NCBI GenBank assembly: GCA_028817635.1
Contig: JAPPPH010000068.1
Span: forward strand, 1-15,412
Length of the DNA: 15,412 nt
Direction: 5' to 3'
Source: Verrucomicrobiales bacterium
GTDB taxonomy: Bacteria; Verrucomicrobiota; Verrucomicrobiia; Limisphaerales; UBA1096
The position numbers and the translations under genes were made by a program. How positions within the stretch are numbered: the first letter of the stretch is position 1; every line of letters begins with the position of its first letter. Positions 1 to 5,892 of this stretch are shown here, piece after piece. The notes beneath the pieces were generated by a model that saw only the letters and a program-made list of their open reading frames with translations, was not told the DNA's origin and did no database searches.

Positions 1-12
1 CTTCGGAGCTTT

Positions 13-35
13 CGGACTCGCAGGCTCGTCCCTCC
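13..35 (+). repeat. 23-nt intergenic repeat, copy 1
   Basis: This stretch starts CGGACTCGCAGG and ends GTCCCTCC. It matches the reverse complement of 7704-7726 at 22 of 23 positions. Both copies are intergenic, near a gene 3' end, and close to a CGCTTGGCCAAGCG palindrome. Function unknown. Confidence 0.6.
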
Positions 36-40
36 CGAAT

Positions 41-54
41 CGCTTGGCCAAGCG
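41..54. repeat. Perfect CGCTTGGCCAAGCG palindrome, intergenic
   Basis: Perfect 14-bp copy of the dispersed palindrome, 108 bp beyond the fabF stop codon. Confidence 0.9.
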
Positions 55-98
55 GAATGGGGACATACCTTACCTCCGTTTGATCGTTTGGTGTGTTT

Positions 99-120
99 GC
101 GGGGACAGCAATGTCCCCGC
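99..120. repeat. Hairpin GCGGGGACA-GCAA-TGTCCCCGC
   Basis: Perfect 9-bp inverted repeat with a four-base GCAA loop. A further GGGGACA lies at 60-66. No T-tract follows on the minus strand, so this looks more like a REP-type hairpin than an intrinsic terminator of fabF. Confidence 0.6.
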
Positions 121-128
121 TCCTGTTT

Positions 129-157
129 TCTTTGCGTCTCCGCGTCTTCGCGTGAGT
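129..157 (-). repeat. GCGGAGACGCA repeat, solo copy
   Basis: The plus strand contains TTTGCGTCTCCGCG here. The two arms of the inverted-repeat element at 9937-10221 carry the same core. Like the right arm of that element, this copy lies a few bases beyond the stop codon of a minus-strand gene. Confidence 0.5.
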
Positions 158-162
158 AACAA

Positions 163-1422
163 CTACCCCGTAAACTTCTTCGCGGTCACACAGGCGTTGT
201 GGCCGCCGAAGCCGAAGGAGTTGTTGGCGATGGCGTTGACTTCCATCTCGCGGGCCTCGTTGGGGACGTAGTCGAGGTCGCAGTCGAGGTCGGGGGTCTC
301 GTAGTTGATGGTCGGCGGGACGGTGCCGGTTTCGAGCGCCTTGCAGCAGACGGCCATCTCGACTCCGCCGGCGGCACCGAGCATGTGCCCGGTCGCTCCC
401 TTGGTGGAGCTGACGGCCAGGCGGCGGGCGTGTTCGCCAAACACCGACTTGATGGCCTGGGTTTCGCAGACGTCGCCCTGTGGGGTGGAGGTGCCGTGGG
501 CGTTGATGTAGGAAATGTCGTTCGGATTGAGTCCGCCGGAGTTGAGGGCCATGCGCATGGCGCGTGCGCCGCCTTCGCCTTCCGGTGCGGGGGCGGACAT
601 GTGGTGGGCATCGGCGGTGTTGCCGTAGCCGGCCAGCTCGCAATAGATCCGTGCACCGCGCGCGGTGGCGTGCTCGAGGGTCTCGAGCACCAGCACGCCG
701 GCGCCTTCGCCCATGACGAAGCCGTCTCGCCCGGCGTCAAACGGCCGGGAGGCGTGCCCGGGATCGTCGTTGCGGGTGCTGAGCGCTTTCATGGCGGCAA
801 AGCCTCCCATGGCGGTGGGCAGCACAGCGGCCTCGGTGCCGCCGGCGAACATGACGTCTGCCTCGCCCATGACGAGCGTGCGCCAAGCCTCTCCGATGGC
901 GTGGTTGGCGGTGGCGCAGGCGGAGCAGGTAGCGACGTTGGGGCCGCGCAGGCCTTGGTAAAGTGAAAACATCCCGGAAGCCATGTTGAGGATCATCATC
1001 GGGATGAAAAACGGGGACATGCGCCCCGGGCCGCGGTCGAGCAGGGTTTTGTGCTGGGTCTCGAGGGTGGCGAGACCGCCGATGCCGGAGCCGATCATGG
1101 CGCCGACGCGTTCGCGGTTGGCTTGCTCGAGGTCGAGCCCGGAGTCGTTGAGCGCCTGCCAGCCGGCGTGGATTCCGAACTGGGCGAAGCGGTCGGTGCG
1201 GCGAACCTCCTTGGGCGAGGGAAACGCCTCGGCGGCGTCGAACTCCTTCACCTCGCCGGCGATGGTGCAAGCGAAGCCCTCGGTGTCGAAGGCGGTGATG
1301 GGGGCGATGCCGCACTGGCCCGCGGTGATGTTTTGCCAGAAGTTATCGATGCCCTGGCCAAGCGGGGAGACGACACCGATGCCGGTGACGACGACGCGTT
1401 GTCGTTGAGATGTGTCCGCCAT
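163..1422 (-). CDS. fabF: Beta-ketoacyl-ACP synthase II
   Basis: This 419-residue cytoplasmic enzyme condenses malonyl-ACP with acyl-ACP, the chain-elongation step of type II fatty acid synthesis. The length fits FabF. The N-terminal VVVTGIGVVSPLG signature is at residues 10-22. The thiolase-fold catalytic residues are Cys169 (in SACATANHAIG), His309 (in INAHGTSTPQGD) and His346 (in KGATGHMLGAAGG, with Lys341), and the glycine-rich C-terminal NSFGFGGHNA is at 401-410. The ATG start sits at the normal N-terminus but has no Shine-Dalgarno sequence; a T-rich stretch and a hairpin lie directly upstream. It is the last gene of fabG-acpP-fabF, 59 bp after acpP. A degenerate copy of the dispersed palindrome encodes residues 20-24 (PLGQG). 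The choice of FabF over FabB follows from the gene order and overall sequence. Confidence 0.96.
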   Translation of the reverse strand: MADTSQRQRVVVTGIGVVSPLGQGIDNFWQNITAGQCGIAPITAFDTEGFACTIAGEVKEFDAAEAFPSPKEVRRTDRFAQFGIHAGWQALNDSGLDLEQANRERVGAMIGSGIGGLATLETQHKTLLDRGPGRMSPFFIPMMILNMASGMFSLYQGLRGPNVATCSACATANHAIGEAWRTLVMGEADVMFAGGTEAAVLPTAMGGFAAMKALSTRNDDPGHASRPFDAGRDGFVMGEGAGVLVLETLEHATARGARIYCELAGYGNTADAHHMSAPAPEGEGGARAMRMALNSGGLNPNDISYINAHGTSTPQGDVCETQAIKSVFGEHARRLAVSSTKGATGHMLGAAGGVEMAVCCKALETGTVPPTINYETPDLDCDLDYVPNEAREMEVNAIANNSFGFGGHNACVTAKKFTG

Positions 1423-1433
1423 AAAGCAAAACA

Positions 1434-1463
1434 GGCAGCTTGGCCAAGCGCGGCCGAGCTGCC
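1434..1463 (-). terminator. Terminator-like hairpin between acpP and fabF
   Basis: In the minus-strand transcript, outer arms GGCAGCT/AGCTGCC (7 bp) and inner arms GGCC/GGCC (4 bp), separated by one A-C mismatch, enclose a six-base loop. The T-rich TGTTTTGCTTT follows and runs straight into the fabF ATG. The 3' arm is made from a one-mismatch copy of the dispersed palindrome (1437-1450). It could partly terminate transcription, so that acpP is made in excess of fabF, but it might also simply be a palindrome insertion. Confidence 0.5.
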
Positions 1464-1481
1464 CGGAAAATCAAACAGCCC

Positions 1482-1724
1482 TTAGCCTTGTGTGTCCTCG
1501 ATGTACTTGGCGACATCTCCAACGGTCTGGAGTTTTTCCGCCTCTTCATCGGGGATCTCGGTGCCAAATTCCTCCTCCAGCGCCATGATCAGCTCGACGA
1601 TGTCGAGTGAGTCCGCGCCGAGGTCCTCGATAAACTTGGCTCCGGGATTGATTTGGTCCGCGTTGACGCCGAGTTGCTCGACGATGATATCCTTGATTCG
1701 ATCTGCGATTGATTTGTCAGACAT
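1482..1724 (-). CDS. acpP: Acyl carrier protein
   Basis: This 80-residue acidic protein carries fatty-acyl intermediates on a 4'-phosphopantetheine arm. The attachment serine is Ser39 in the signature GADSLDIVELIMALEEEF, and the rest matches the usual four-helix ACP (helix I at about 4-17, the IPDEEAEKLQTVGDVAKYI end at 57-75). The length is typical. It lies between fabG (75-bp gap) and fabF (59-bp gap) in the standard fab order, so it serves the housekeeping synthase rather than a polyketide pathway. The start is ATG; upstream there is only a GGCGG stretch, no clear AGGAG. The strong hairpin after its stop codon may raise its level relative to fabF. Confidence 0.97.
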   Translation of the reverse strand: MSDKSIADRIKDIIVEQLGVNADQINPGAKFIEDLGADSLDIVELIMALEEEFGTEIPDEEAEKLQTVGDVAKYIEDTQG

Positions 1725-1745
1725 AAGCCGCCGTAACGTTCGCGG

Positions 1746-1758
1746 GTTCTTTAAGAAC
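1746..1758. promoter_or_regulatory. Short inverted repeat between fabG and acpP
   Basis: GTTCTTTAAGAAC has 6-bp arms around one central base. The single-base centre makes an RNA hairpin unlikely, so an operator is possible, but no regulator can be named. It could be chance. Confidence 0.2.
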
Positions 1759-1799
1759 GGGAGGGATGTCCGTCAAGCCCCTAATGCCGAAAAGTTCAT

Positions 1800-2543
1800 T
1801 TACATGACCATGCCACCATCGACGGTGAGCACCTGTCCGGTCATGTATCCGGTCGGTTCCATGGCCAAAAACACGGCGGTGTGGGCGATGTCGTCCGGTG
1901 AACCGAATCGGGTCATAGGCACGCGCTCGAGGATGGCCTCGCGCACTTTTTCGTCGAGCACGGCGGTCATGTCGGTCTCGATGAAGCCGGGGGCGATGGC
2001 GTTGGCGGTGACGCCCCGGGGCGCCAGTTCCTTGGCCACGGATTTGGTGAAGCCGATGAGCGCGGCCTTGCTGGCGGCGTAGTTGCTCTGTCCGGCGTTG
2101 CCGATCAGCCCGATGACGGAGGCGATGTTGATGATGCGCCCGCTGCGCTGCTTCATGAACGGCCGGGTGAATGCCTTGGTGAAGTTGAACGCGCCCTTGA
2201 GGTTGGTGTTGAGCACGGTGTCCCATTCCTCCTCGCTCATGCGCATGAGCAGGTTGTCTCGGGTGACGCCGGCGTTGTTGACGAGGATGTCCACCTTGCC
2301 GGCCTGCTCGAGAATCTCCTTGGCGGCCGCCTCGACGGCGCCGGTGTTGGACACGTCCACCGCCTTGGCCCAGGCCTTGCGCCCCAGTTCCTCCACCTCG
2401 GCGGCGACCTTGGCGGAGTTTTCCTCCGTGCGGGAGACGCAGACCACGTCGGCGCCCATGCGGGCGTAGGCGATGGCCACAGCGCGGCCGATTCCCCGGC
2501 CGGCCCCGGTGACCACGGCCACCTTGTCATTCAACAGACTCAT
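1800..2543 (-). CDS. fabG: 3-oxoacyl-ACP reductase
   Basis: This 247-residue enzyme of the short-chain dehydrogenase family reduces beta-ketoacyl-ACP with NADPH, the first reduction of each elongation cycle. The cofactor-binding TGAGRGIG motif is at residues 12-19, NNAG at 89-92, and the catalytic tetrad is Asn114, Ser142, Tyr155 and Lys159 (YAASK). The C-terminal GQVLTVDGG is typical of FabG. The length fits the family. The assignment to FabG rather than another SDR is supported by acpP and fabF following on the same strand. The ATG start has no Shine-Dalgarno sequence. A candidate promoter (perfect TTGACA) lies just upstream with a dispersed palindrome in its spacer. Confidence 0.95.
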   Translation of the reverse strand: MSLLNDKVAVVTGAGRGIGRAVAIAYARMGADVVCVSRTEENSAKVAAEVEELGRKAWAKAVDVSNTGAVEAAAKEILEQAGKVDILVNNAGVTRDNLLMRMSEEEWDTVLNTNLKGAFNFTKAFTRPFMKQRSGRIINIASVIGLIGNAGQSNYAASKAALIGFTKSVAKELAPRGVTANAIAPGFIETDMTAVLDEKVREAILERVPMTRFGSPDDIAHTAVFLAMEPTGYMTGQVLTVDGGMVM

Positions 2544-2554
2544 AACGGGGAAAG

Positions 2555-2583
2555 ATTTGCTTGGCCAAGCGCCCCGATGTCAA
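2555..2583 (-). promoter_or_regulatory. Candidate fabG promoter
   Basis: On the minus strand there is a perfect -35 TTGACA (2578-2583), a 17-bp spacer and a weak -10 GCAAAT (2555-2560), 11 bases from the fabG ATG. The transcript would be nearly leaderless, in keeping with the missing Shine-Dalgarno sequence. A dispersed palindrome fills most of the spacer. The -10 matches consensus at only three positions. Confidence 0.35.
2558..2571. repeat. Dispersed palindrome, one mismatch, upstream of fabG
   Basis: TGCTTGGCCAAGCG, 13 of 14 bases of the dispersed palindrome, in the gap between the DUF362 gene and fabG. Confidence 0.85.
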
Positions 2584-2595
2584 TACGCGAGTCGG

Positions 2596-2614
2596 AAAAA
2601 AGGCGTGTCCGCCT
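2596..2614 (-). terminator. Possible terminator of the DUF362 gene
   Basis: On the minus strand AGGCG-GACA-CGCCT is followed by a T-run (2596-2600 plus the final paired T). The stem is GC-rich but only 5 bp. It lies 21 bases after the stop codon of the DUF362 gene and overlaps a palindrome copy at 2610-2623. Confidence 0.45.
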
Positions 2615-2623
2615 GGCCAAGCG
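2610..2623. repeat. Dispersed palindrome, one mismatch
   Basis: CGCCTGGCCAAGCG, 13 of 14 bases, 12 bp after the end of the DUF362 gene. It is the second copy in this 91-bp gap. Confidence 0.8.
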
Positions 2624-2634
2624 CCCCCGTGGTG

Positions 2635-3723
2635 CTAGTCGCGCTTGAAGTACTCGACGACACGCCGTTTGGGATCGCTCTCGCCGATGAACACAGCCGC
2701 GGCGTTTTCGTAGAGCTGGGAGCGGGGGGGATGAAATTCGACCTCCAAGTCCTGCCGCTTGGCCTCGAGGGTCTCGATACCAAGGACGTCGAGGGCCACC
2801 GGGTCGGTGCTGAACCACAGTTGGCCAAGCGGCTCTGTGTAGTGGAGCAGCGATTTGCTCTGGCCGAGGTACTGCATGTAAAGTGCGTCGGTGATGCACA
2901 GGGCGAGGCGGTCGCCGATGTAGCGCGTCTCTTTGTCATCGGTCTTTGCGATGATGTCGGGCAGGGCGGTGACGAAGATGGAGTCGGAGACACTGAAGCG
3001 CCGGTCGTTGTCCACGGCGCCGCGGGTCAGGCCGACGAGATGCCCGGAGATGCCTACGCGGTTGTGGTTGATCAGCGGCTGGATGCTGATAATCCGGGTG
3101 ATCTCTCTGGTGATCAGCCGGGAAAAGTGTGATTTGCGGCTGTCAATTTCCTCGCCGGCCTTGAACTCGAGATCGCCATCGATGAGGGCCCCGAGGATCG
3201 CTTTATCCAGTACCACCGTTTCGTCCCAGCCGGAGTCTTTACTGCCCGCCAGCCGGACCCCGTGCCGCTTGGCCAAGGTGCGGTATCCGGCATCCTGCAG
3301 TTCACTGAGCGAGGCGTCCCAGATAATGATTTTCCCGGCCGGAATCTTGGCCTCGAGCAAACCGCGGATGACAGAGTCGACCACCTCGCGGCGGGTGCCG
3401 CTGACCTGGCCCGGCCCGGCGTTGACCTTGATACCAACGGTGTCCTCCGGGCTGACGAGGGCGAGCCAGGCGGCGGTGGGATTGTCGTGACCGGTTACCT
3501 GCAGCAGACCGGCCTCGACCATCTGATTCACCCGTTTTTTGTCGACCTGCCAGCGTTTGGCGGAGGCATCGTCCCGGATCACTTCGATGTGAGGTGCGGG
3601 GAGGGTGAACGCCTCCGCGGCGGGTTCCTCGTCCGAGCCAAGCGCTTGGCCAAGCGCGGTGACTGTCATGAGACAGGTAAGCCAACCCGGCCCTGAGCGT
3701 AATCTGGATCGTTTTGGGAGCAT
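2635..3723 (-). CDS. Exported DUF362-domain protein
   Basis: This 362-residue protein has a DUF362-like domain; the function of that family is not well defined. An N-terminal basic stretch (KRSRLRSG) and a hydrophobic segment (WLTCLMTVTALG) suggest a signal peptide, followed by acidic DEEPAAEA. DUF362-like features are DTVGIKVNAGPG, then TRREVVDSVIRGLLEAKIP and KIIIWD, and near the C-terminus STDPVALDVLGIETLE. No CxxCxxC ferredoxin cluster, seen in some DUF362 proteins, is present. I start at the ATG (3721-3723) rather than a GTG nine bases upstream; neither has a Shine-Dalgarno sequence. The dispersed palindrome encodes ALGQALG at the expected signal-peptide cleavage region, and weaker copies encode TLAKRH and PLGQLW. 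It is transcribed toward fabG, but a possible terminator separates them; 48 bp separate it from the divergent TPR gene. Confidence 0.72.
   Translation of the reverse strand: MLPKRSRLRSGPGWLTCLMTVTALGQALGSDEEPAAEAFTLPAPHIEVIRDDASAKRWQVDKKRVNQMVEAGLLQVTGHDNPTAAWLALVSPEDTVGIKVNAGPGQVSGTRREVVDSVIRGLLEAKIPAGKIIIWDASLSELQDAGYRTLAKRHGVRLAGSKDSGWDETVVLDKAILGALIDGDLEFKAGEEIDSRKSHFSRLITREITRIISIQPLINHNRVGISGHLVGLTRGAVDNDRRFSVSDSIFVTALPDIIAKTDDKETRYIGDRLALCITDALYMQYLGQSKSLLHYTEPLGQLWFSTDPVALDVLGIETLEAKRQDLEVEFHPPRSQLYENAAAVFIGESDPKRRVVEYFKRD
3637..3658. repeat. Extended palindrome tract inside the DUF362 gene
   Basis: A perfect CGCTTGGCCAAGCG (3643-3656) is extended on the left by GCCAAG, giving about 1.7 units of the 12-bp repeat TTGGCCAAGCGC. 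On the coding strand it reads ALGQALG at the end of the signal-peptide region. Confidence 0.9.
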
Positions 3724-3771
3724 GACAAACACGGGTCAGGGGAGTGGATCCCTTGACTCGCTGAGGCCGCG

Positions 3772-5877
3772 ATGCTACCACCAGCGGTCATGCAGACCAC
3801 GCAAAAACGCATTCCGAGTTTGGTCGCACCCGGGATCACTTTGTGCCTCATCGCCCTGCTCGCCGGCTGTACGCCGCCGGAGAGGACGGCTCTTGAAAAA
3901 GGGAGTCGTTTGCTCGCTGGCGGCAACGCTGAGGCTGCGTTGGTAGAGCTGAACAAGGCCCTTGAATTCATTAACAAAAACGAGAAACACAAGGGCACAC
4001 CAAACATCATGGGCCACCTGCATAACCAGCTTGGCTTGGCGCACCAGACCCTGTTTCGGGACACCGGTAAAACCAATCACTATTTTCAGGCACACCAAGC
4101 CTACAAATTCACCACCACCAACCTGTTGACTCCGCCAAAGCCGAAACGGCTGGCCCACCTAAATCTCGCGTGGCTGTATCTCGAGCGGTACGACTGGAAT
4201 TCCAACCTTGCGGCATTCCGGATCAATGCAGGCAAGGCGGCGGATGAGTTTAACAAACTGAGGGTCGCGATGGGGGACGACCAGTTCCCGCATTGGCTCG
4301 AAAAGGGGATCACCGAGTTTCATGCCGGGCAGTTGTCCTCCGCGCGGGAGAGTTTCCGTAAGGCCGGACAACAGGATGCCACGGCACTGAACGGGCTGGG
4401 TGTTTTGGCGGCCGTTGAGAGGCGTTACGAGGCGGCGGCGCAGCATTTTGAAGATGCCTCGCGGGTGGATGCCAAGGATACGAAGGCCAAGCTGCATCTG
4501 GCCATCGCGCTTCAGTCCATGGGTCAATACCAGTCCGCGTTGGATTCTTATCAGGCTTACCTGAACGTGGCCCCGAACTCTGCTGCCAAGAAGGCGCAGA
4601 TCACGACTCTCGTCGCCGGGCTGGAGGATTACCTCAAGCCGGAACCAAAACCGGAGCCCAAGGAGGAACCGAAGGAAGAACCGGTTGAGAAGAAACCGGC
4701 CGAGGTGGCCGTTGTGGAACCTGCCGAGCCGGAGAAGCCCAAGGAGGAGGAACCGGAGGCCAAACCGGTCGAGGTTGCTGTAGAGGAGGAACCGGCCGAG
4801 GCCGTCACCCCGACTGAACCGATTGAGGAAAAACCGACCGAGCCGGAGGTAGCCGTTGCTCCGGCCGAAGTGGTTCCGCCGAAGGAAGAACCGGAGGAAC
4901 CCAAGGAAGAACCGGCCGAAGTGATCGTCATCGACCCGCCCGTGGAGGAGCCGAAAGTCGTGACGCCAAAACCGGAAGAAGTGGTGATCGTTGAACCGGA
5001 AGAGCCGAAGGGACTGCCAGTGCCGGAGGCCAAGCCGGCGGAGACCGTCGTACCGGAGGAATCCCCGGAAGAACCGGGAGCGGAACCGGGTACCGAAGTA
5101 GCCGTGGTGGAACCCCCGGTTGAACGGGTCGAACCGGCAGAGCCTGCCGCGCCCGAGGAAACCGAAAAGCCAAAGAAAAAATGGACCGATCGCCTGAACC
5201 CTACCCGTTGGTTTGGCGGGCGCAAAAAGGACAAAACTGACGACCAGATCAGTTGGAAATCCAGTACCCCACTGCCGACCATTCCAGCGGCCAAGCCGGT
5301 CGCGCCTGCTTCCACCAACGCAACGCGCGTCGTGAACGTGCTCCCCACCGCGGTGGCGTATCCGCGCTATGCTTACCTGCATCCCGCCCTGCCCAAGGCC
5401 GGGGATCGGCAGGTGGCCAAGACTTATTTCGACGACGGGGCCAAGGCCCAAAAAAGCAAGGAATGGCAACGAGCCAAGGCGGCCTACCTGCAGGCGACCA
5501 AGTCTGATCCTGCCTGGTTCGAGGCGCGCTTTAAGCTTGGCCAAGCGGCCTACTACACCGGCGAGACCAGCCTCGCGCTGCAGTCGTTTGAGAACGCTCT
5601 GTCGATCGATCCCAACGACGGCCCGGCCCGGTTCAATTTTGCGATGTCGCTCGTGCAGGGCACCTACTACGCCGACGCGGCCAAGGAGCTGGAGACCTTT
5701 CTGCAGTTCGATCCCAACAACATTCAGGCGCACCTCGAGGCGGCGAATCTGTACGCGGAAAAACTGCACGACGTGGCCAAGGCCGCCATCCATTACAAGC
5801 GCGTGATCGGCCTGAGCCCGGAGCATCCCCAAGCGGTGAACATTCGCTACTGGCTGATCCGCAACAAGGCAAACTGA
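3772..5877 (+). CDS. TPR lipoprotein with long Pro/Glu/Lys-rich linker
   Basis: This 701-residue predicted lipoprotein has a signal sequence with hydrophobic core (ITLCLIALL) and lipobox LLAGC, with Cys33 as the lipidated residue. Helical TPR-like repeats cover about 36-270 (the clearest from about 175) and about 545-690 (for example WFEARFKLGQAAYYTGETSL). Between them, residues 289-470 are a low-complexity linker of Glu, Pro, Lys and Val, followed by a basic patch (KPKKKWTDRLNPTRWFGGRKK) and a Ser/Pro/Ala-rich spacer. Family and function are not recognised; TPR domains usually bind proteins, and the linker could span the periplasm or reach the wall. Starts at 3772 or 3790 are both possible; the first has a weak GAGG upstream. 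It lies 15 bp before dnaG and probably shares its transcript. A palindrome copy encodes KLGQAA at 588-593. Confidence 0.8.
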   Translation: MLPPAVMQTTQKRIPSLVAPGITLCLIALLAGCTPPERTALEKGSRLLAGGNAEAALVELNKALEFINKNEKHKGTPNIMGHLHNQLGLAHQTLFRDTGKTNHYFQAHQAYKFTTTNLLTPPKPKRLAHLNLAWLYLERYDWNSNLAAFRINAGKAADEFNKLRVAMGDDQFPHWLEKGITEFHAGQLSSARESFRKAGQQDATALNGLGVLAAVERRYEAAAQHFEDASRVDAKDTKAKLHLAIALQSMGQYQSALDSYQAYLNVAPNSAAKKAQITTLVAGLEDYLKPEPKPEPKEEPKEEPVEKKPAEVAVVEPAEPEKPKEEEPEAKPVEVAVEEEPAEAVTPTEPIEEKPTEPEVAVAPAEVVPPKEEPEEPKEEPAEVIVIDPPVEEPKVVTPKPEEVVIVEPEEPKGLPVPEAKPAETVVPEESPEEPGAEPGTEVAVVEPPVERVEPAEPAAPEETEKPKKKWTDRLNPTRWFGGRKKDKTDDQISWKSSTPLPTIPAAKPVAPASTNATRVVNVLPTAVAYPRYAYLHPALPKAGDRQVAKTYFDDGAKAQKSKEWQRAKAAYLQATKSDPAWFEARFKLGQAAYYTGETSLALQSFENALSIDPNDGPARFNFAMSLVQGTYYADAAKELETFLQFDPNNIQAHLEAANLYAEKLHDVAKAAIHYKRVIGLSPEHPQAVNIRYWLIRNKAN
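5534..5547. repeat. Dispersed palindrome inside the TPR lipoprotein gene
   Basis: AGCTTGGCCAAGCG, 13 of 14 bases, read in frame as KLGQA within a C-terminal TPR helix, where LGQA fits the TPR pattern. Confidence 0.8.
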
Positions 5878-5892
5878 TCCCTTCGACCTCCC

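Larger units (their letters stand above)
1..162. other. Gene-free repeat-rich interval downstream of fabF
   Basis: No convincing gene is visible here; short frames lack family features. In order it holds one copy of a 23-nt repeat (13-35) found again inverted after dnaG, a perfect 14-bp palindrome (41-54), a 9-bp-stem hairpin (99-120), and a GCGTCTCCGCG-type repeat (about 129-157) also present on both sides of the 9937-10221 element. All lie 3' of fabF, which ends at 163 on the minus strand. There is no T-run after the hairpin in the fabF direction, so a classical terminator is not seen. Confidence 0.6.

Noticed and set aside
99..120. Intrinsic terminator of fabF
   Set aside because: The minus strand after the stem reads AAACACACC, with no T-run.
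44..271. 75-residue plus-strand frame at the left end
   Set aside because: It is made of the repeats and the fabF 3' end; no recognisable protein features.
199..966. 255-residue frame opposite fabF
   Set aside because: Gly/Ala/Val-rich shadow of a well-supported gene; no family features.
4159..5832. 557-residue open frame antisense to the TPR lipoprotein gene
   Set aside because: It is Arg/Gly/Phe/Leu-rich low complexity created by the GC-rich Glu/Pro linker codons on the other strand. No domain is visible and the sense gene has a lipobox and TPRs.
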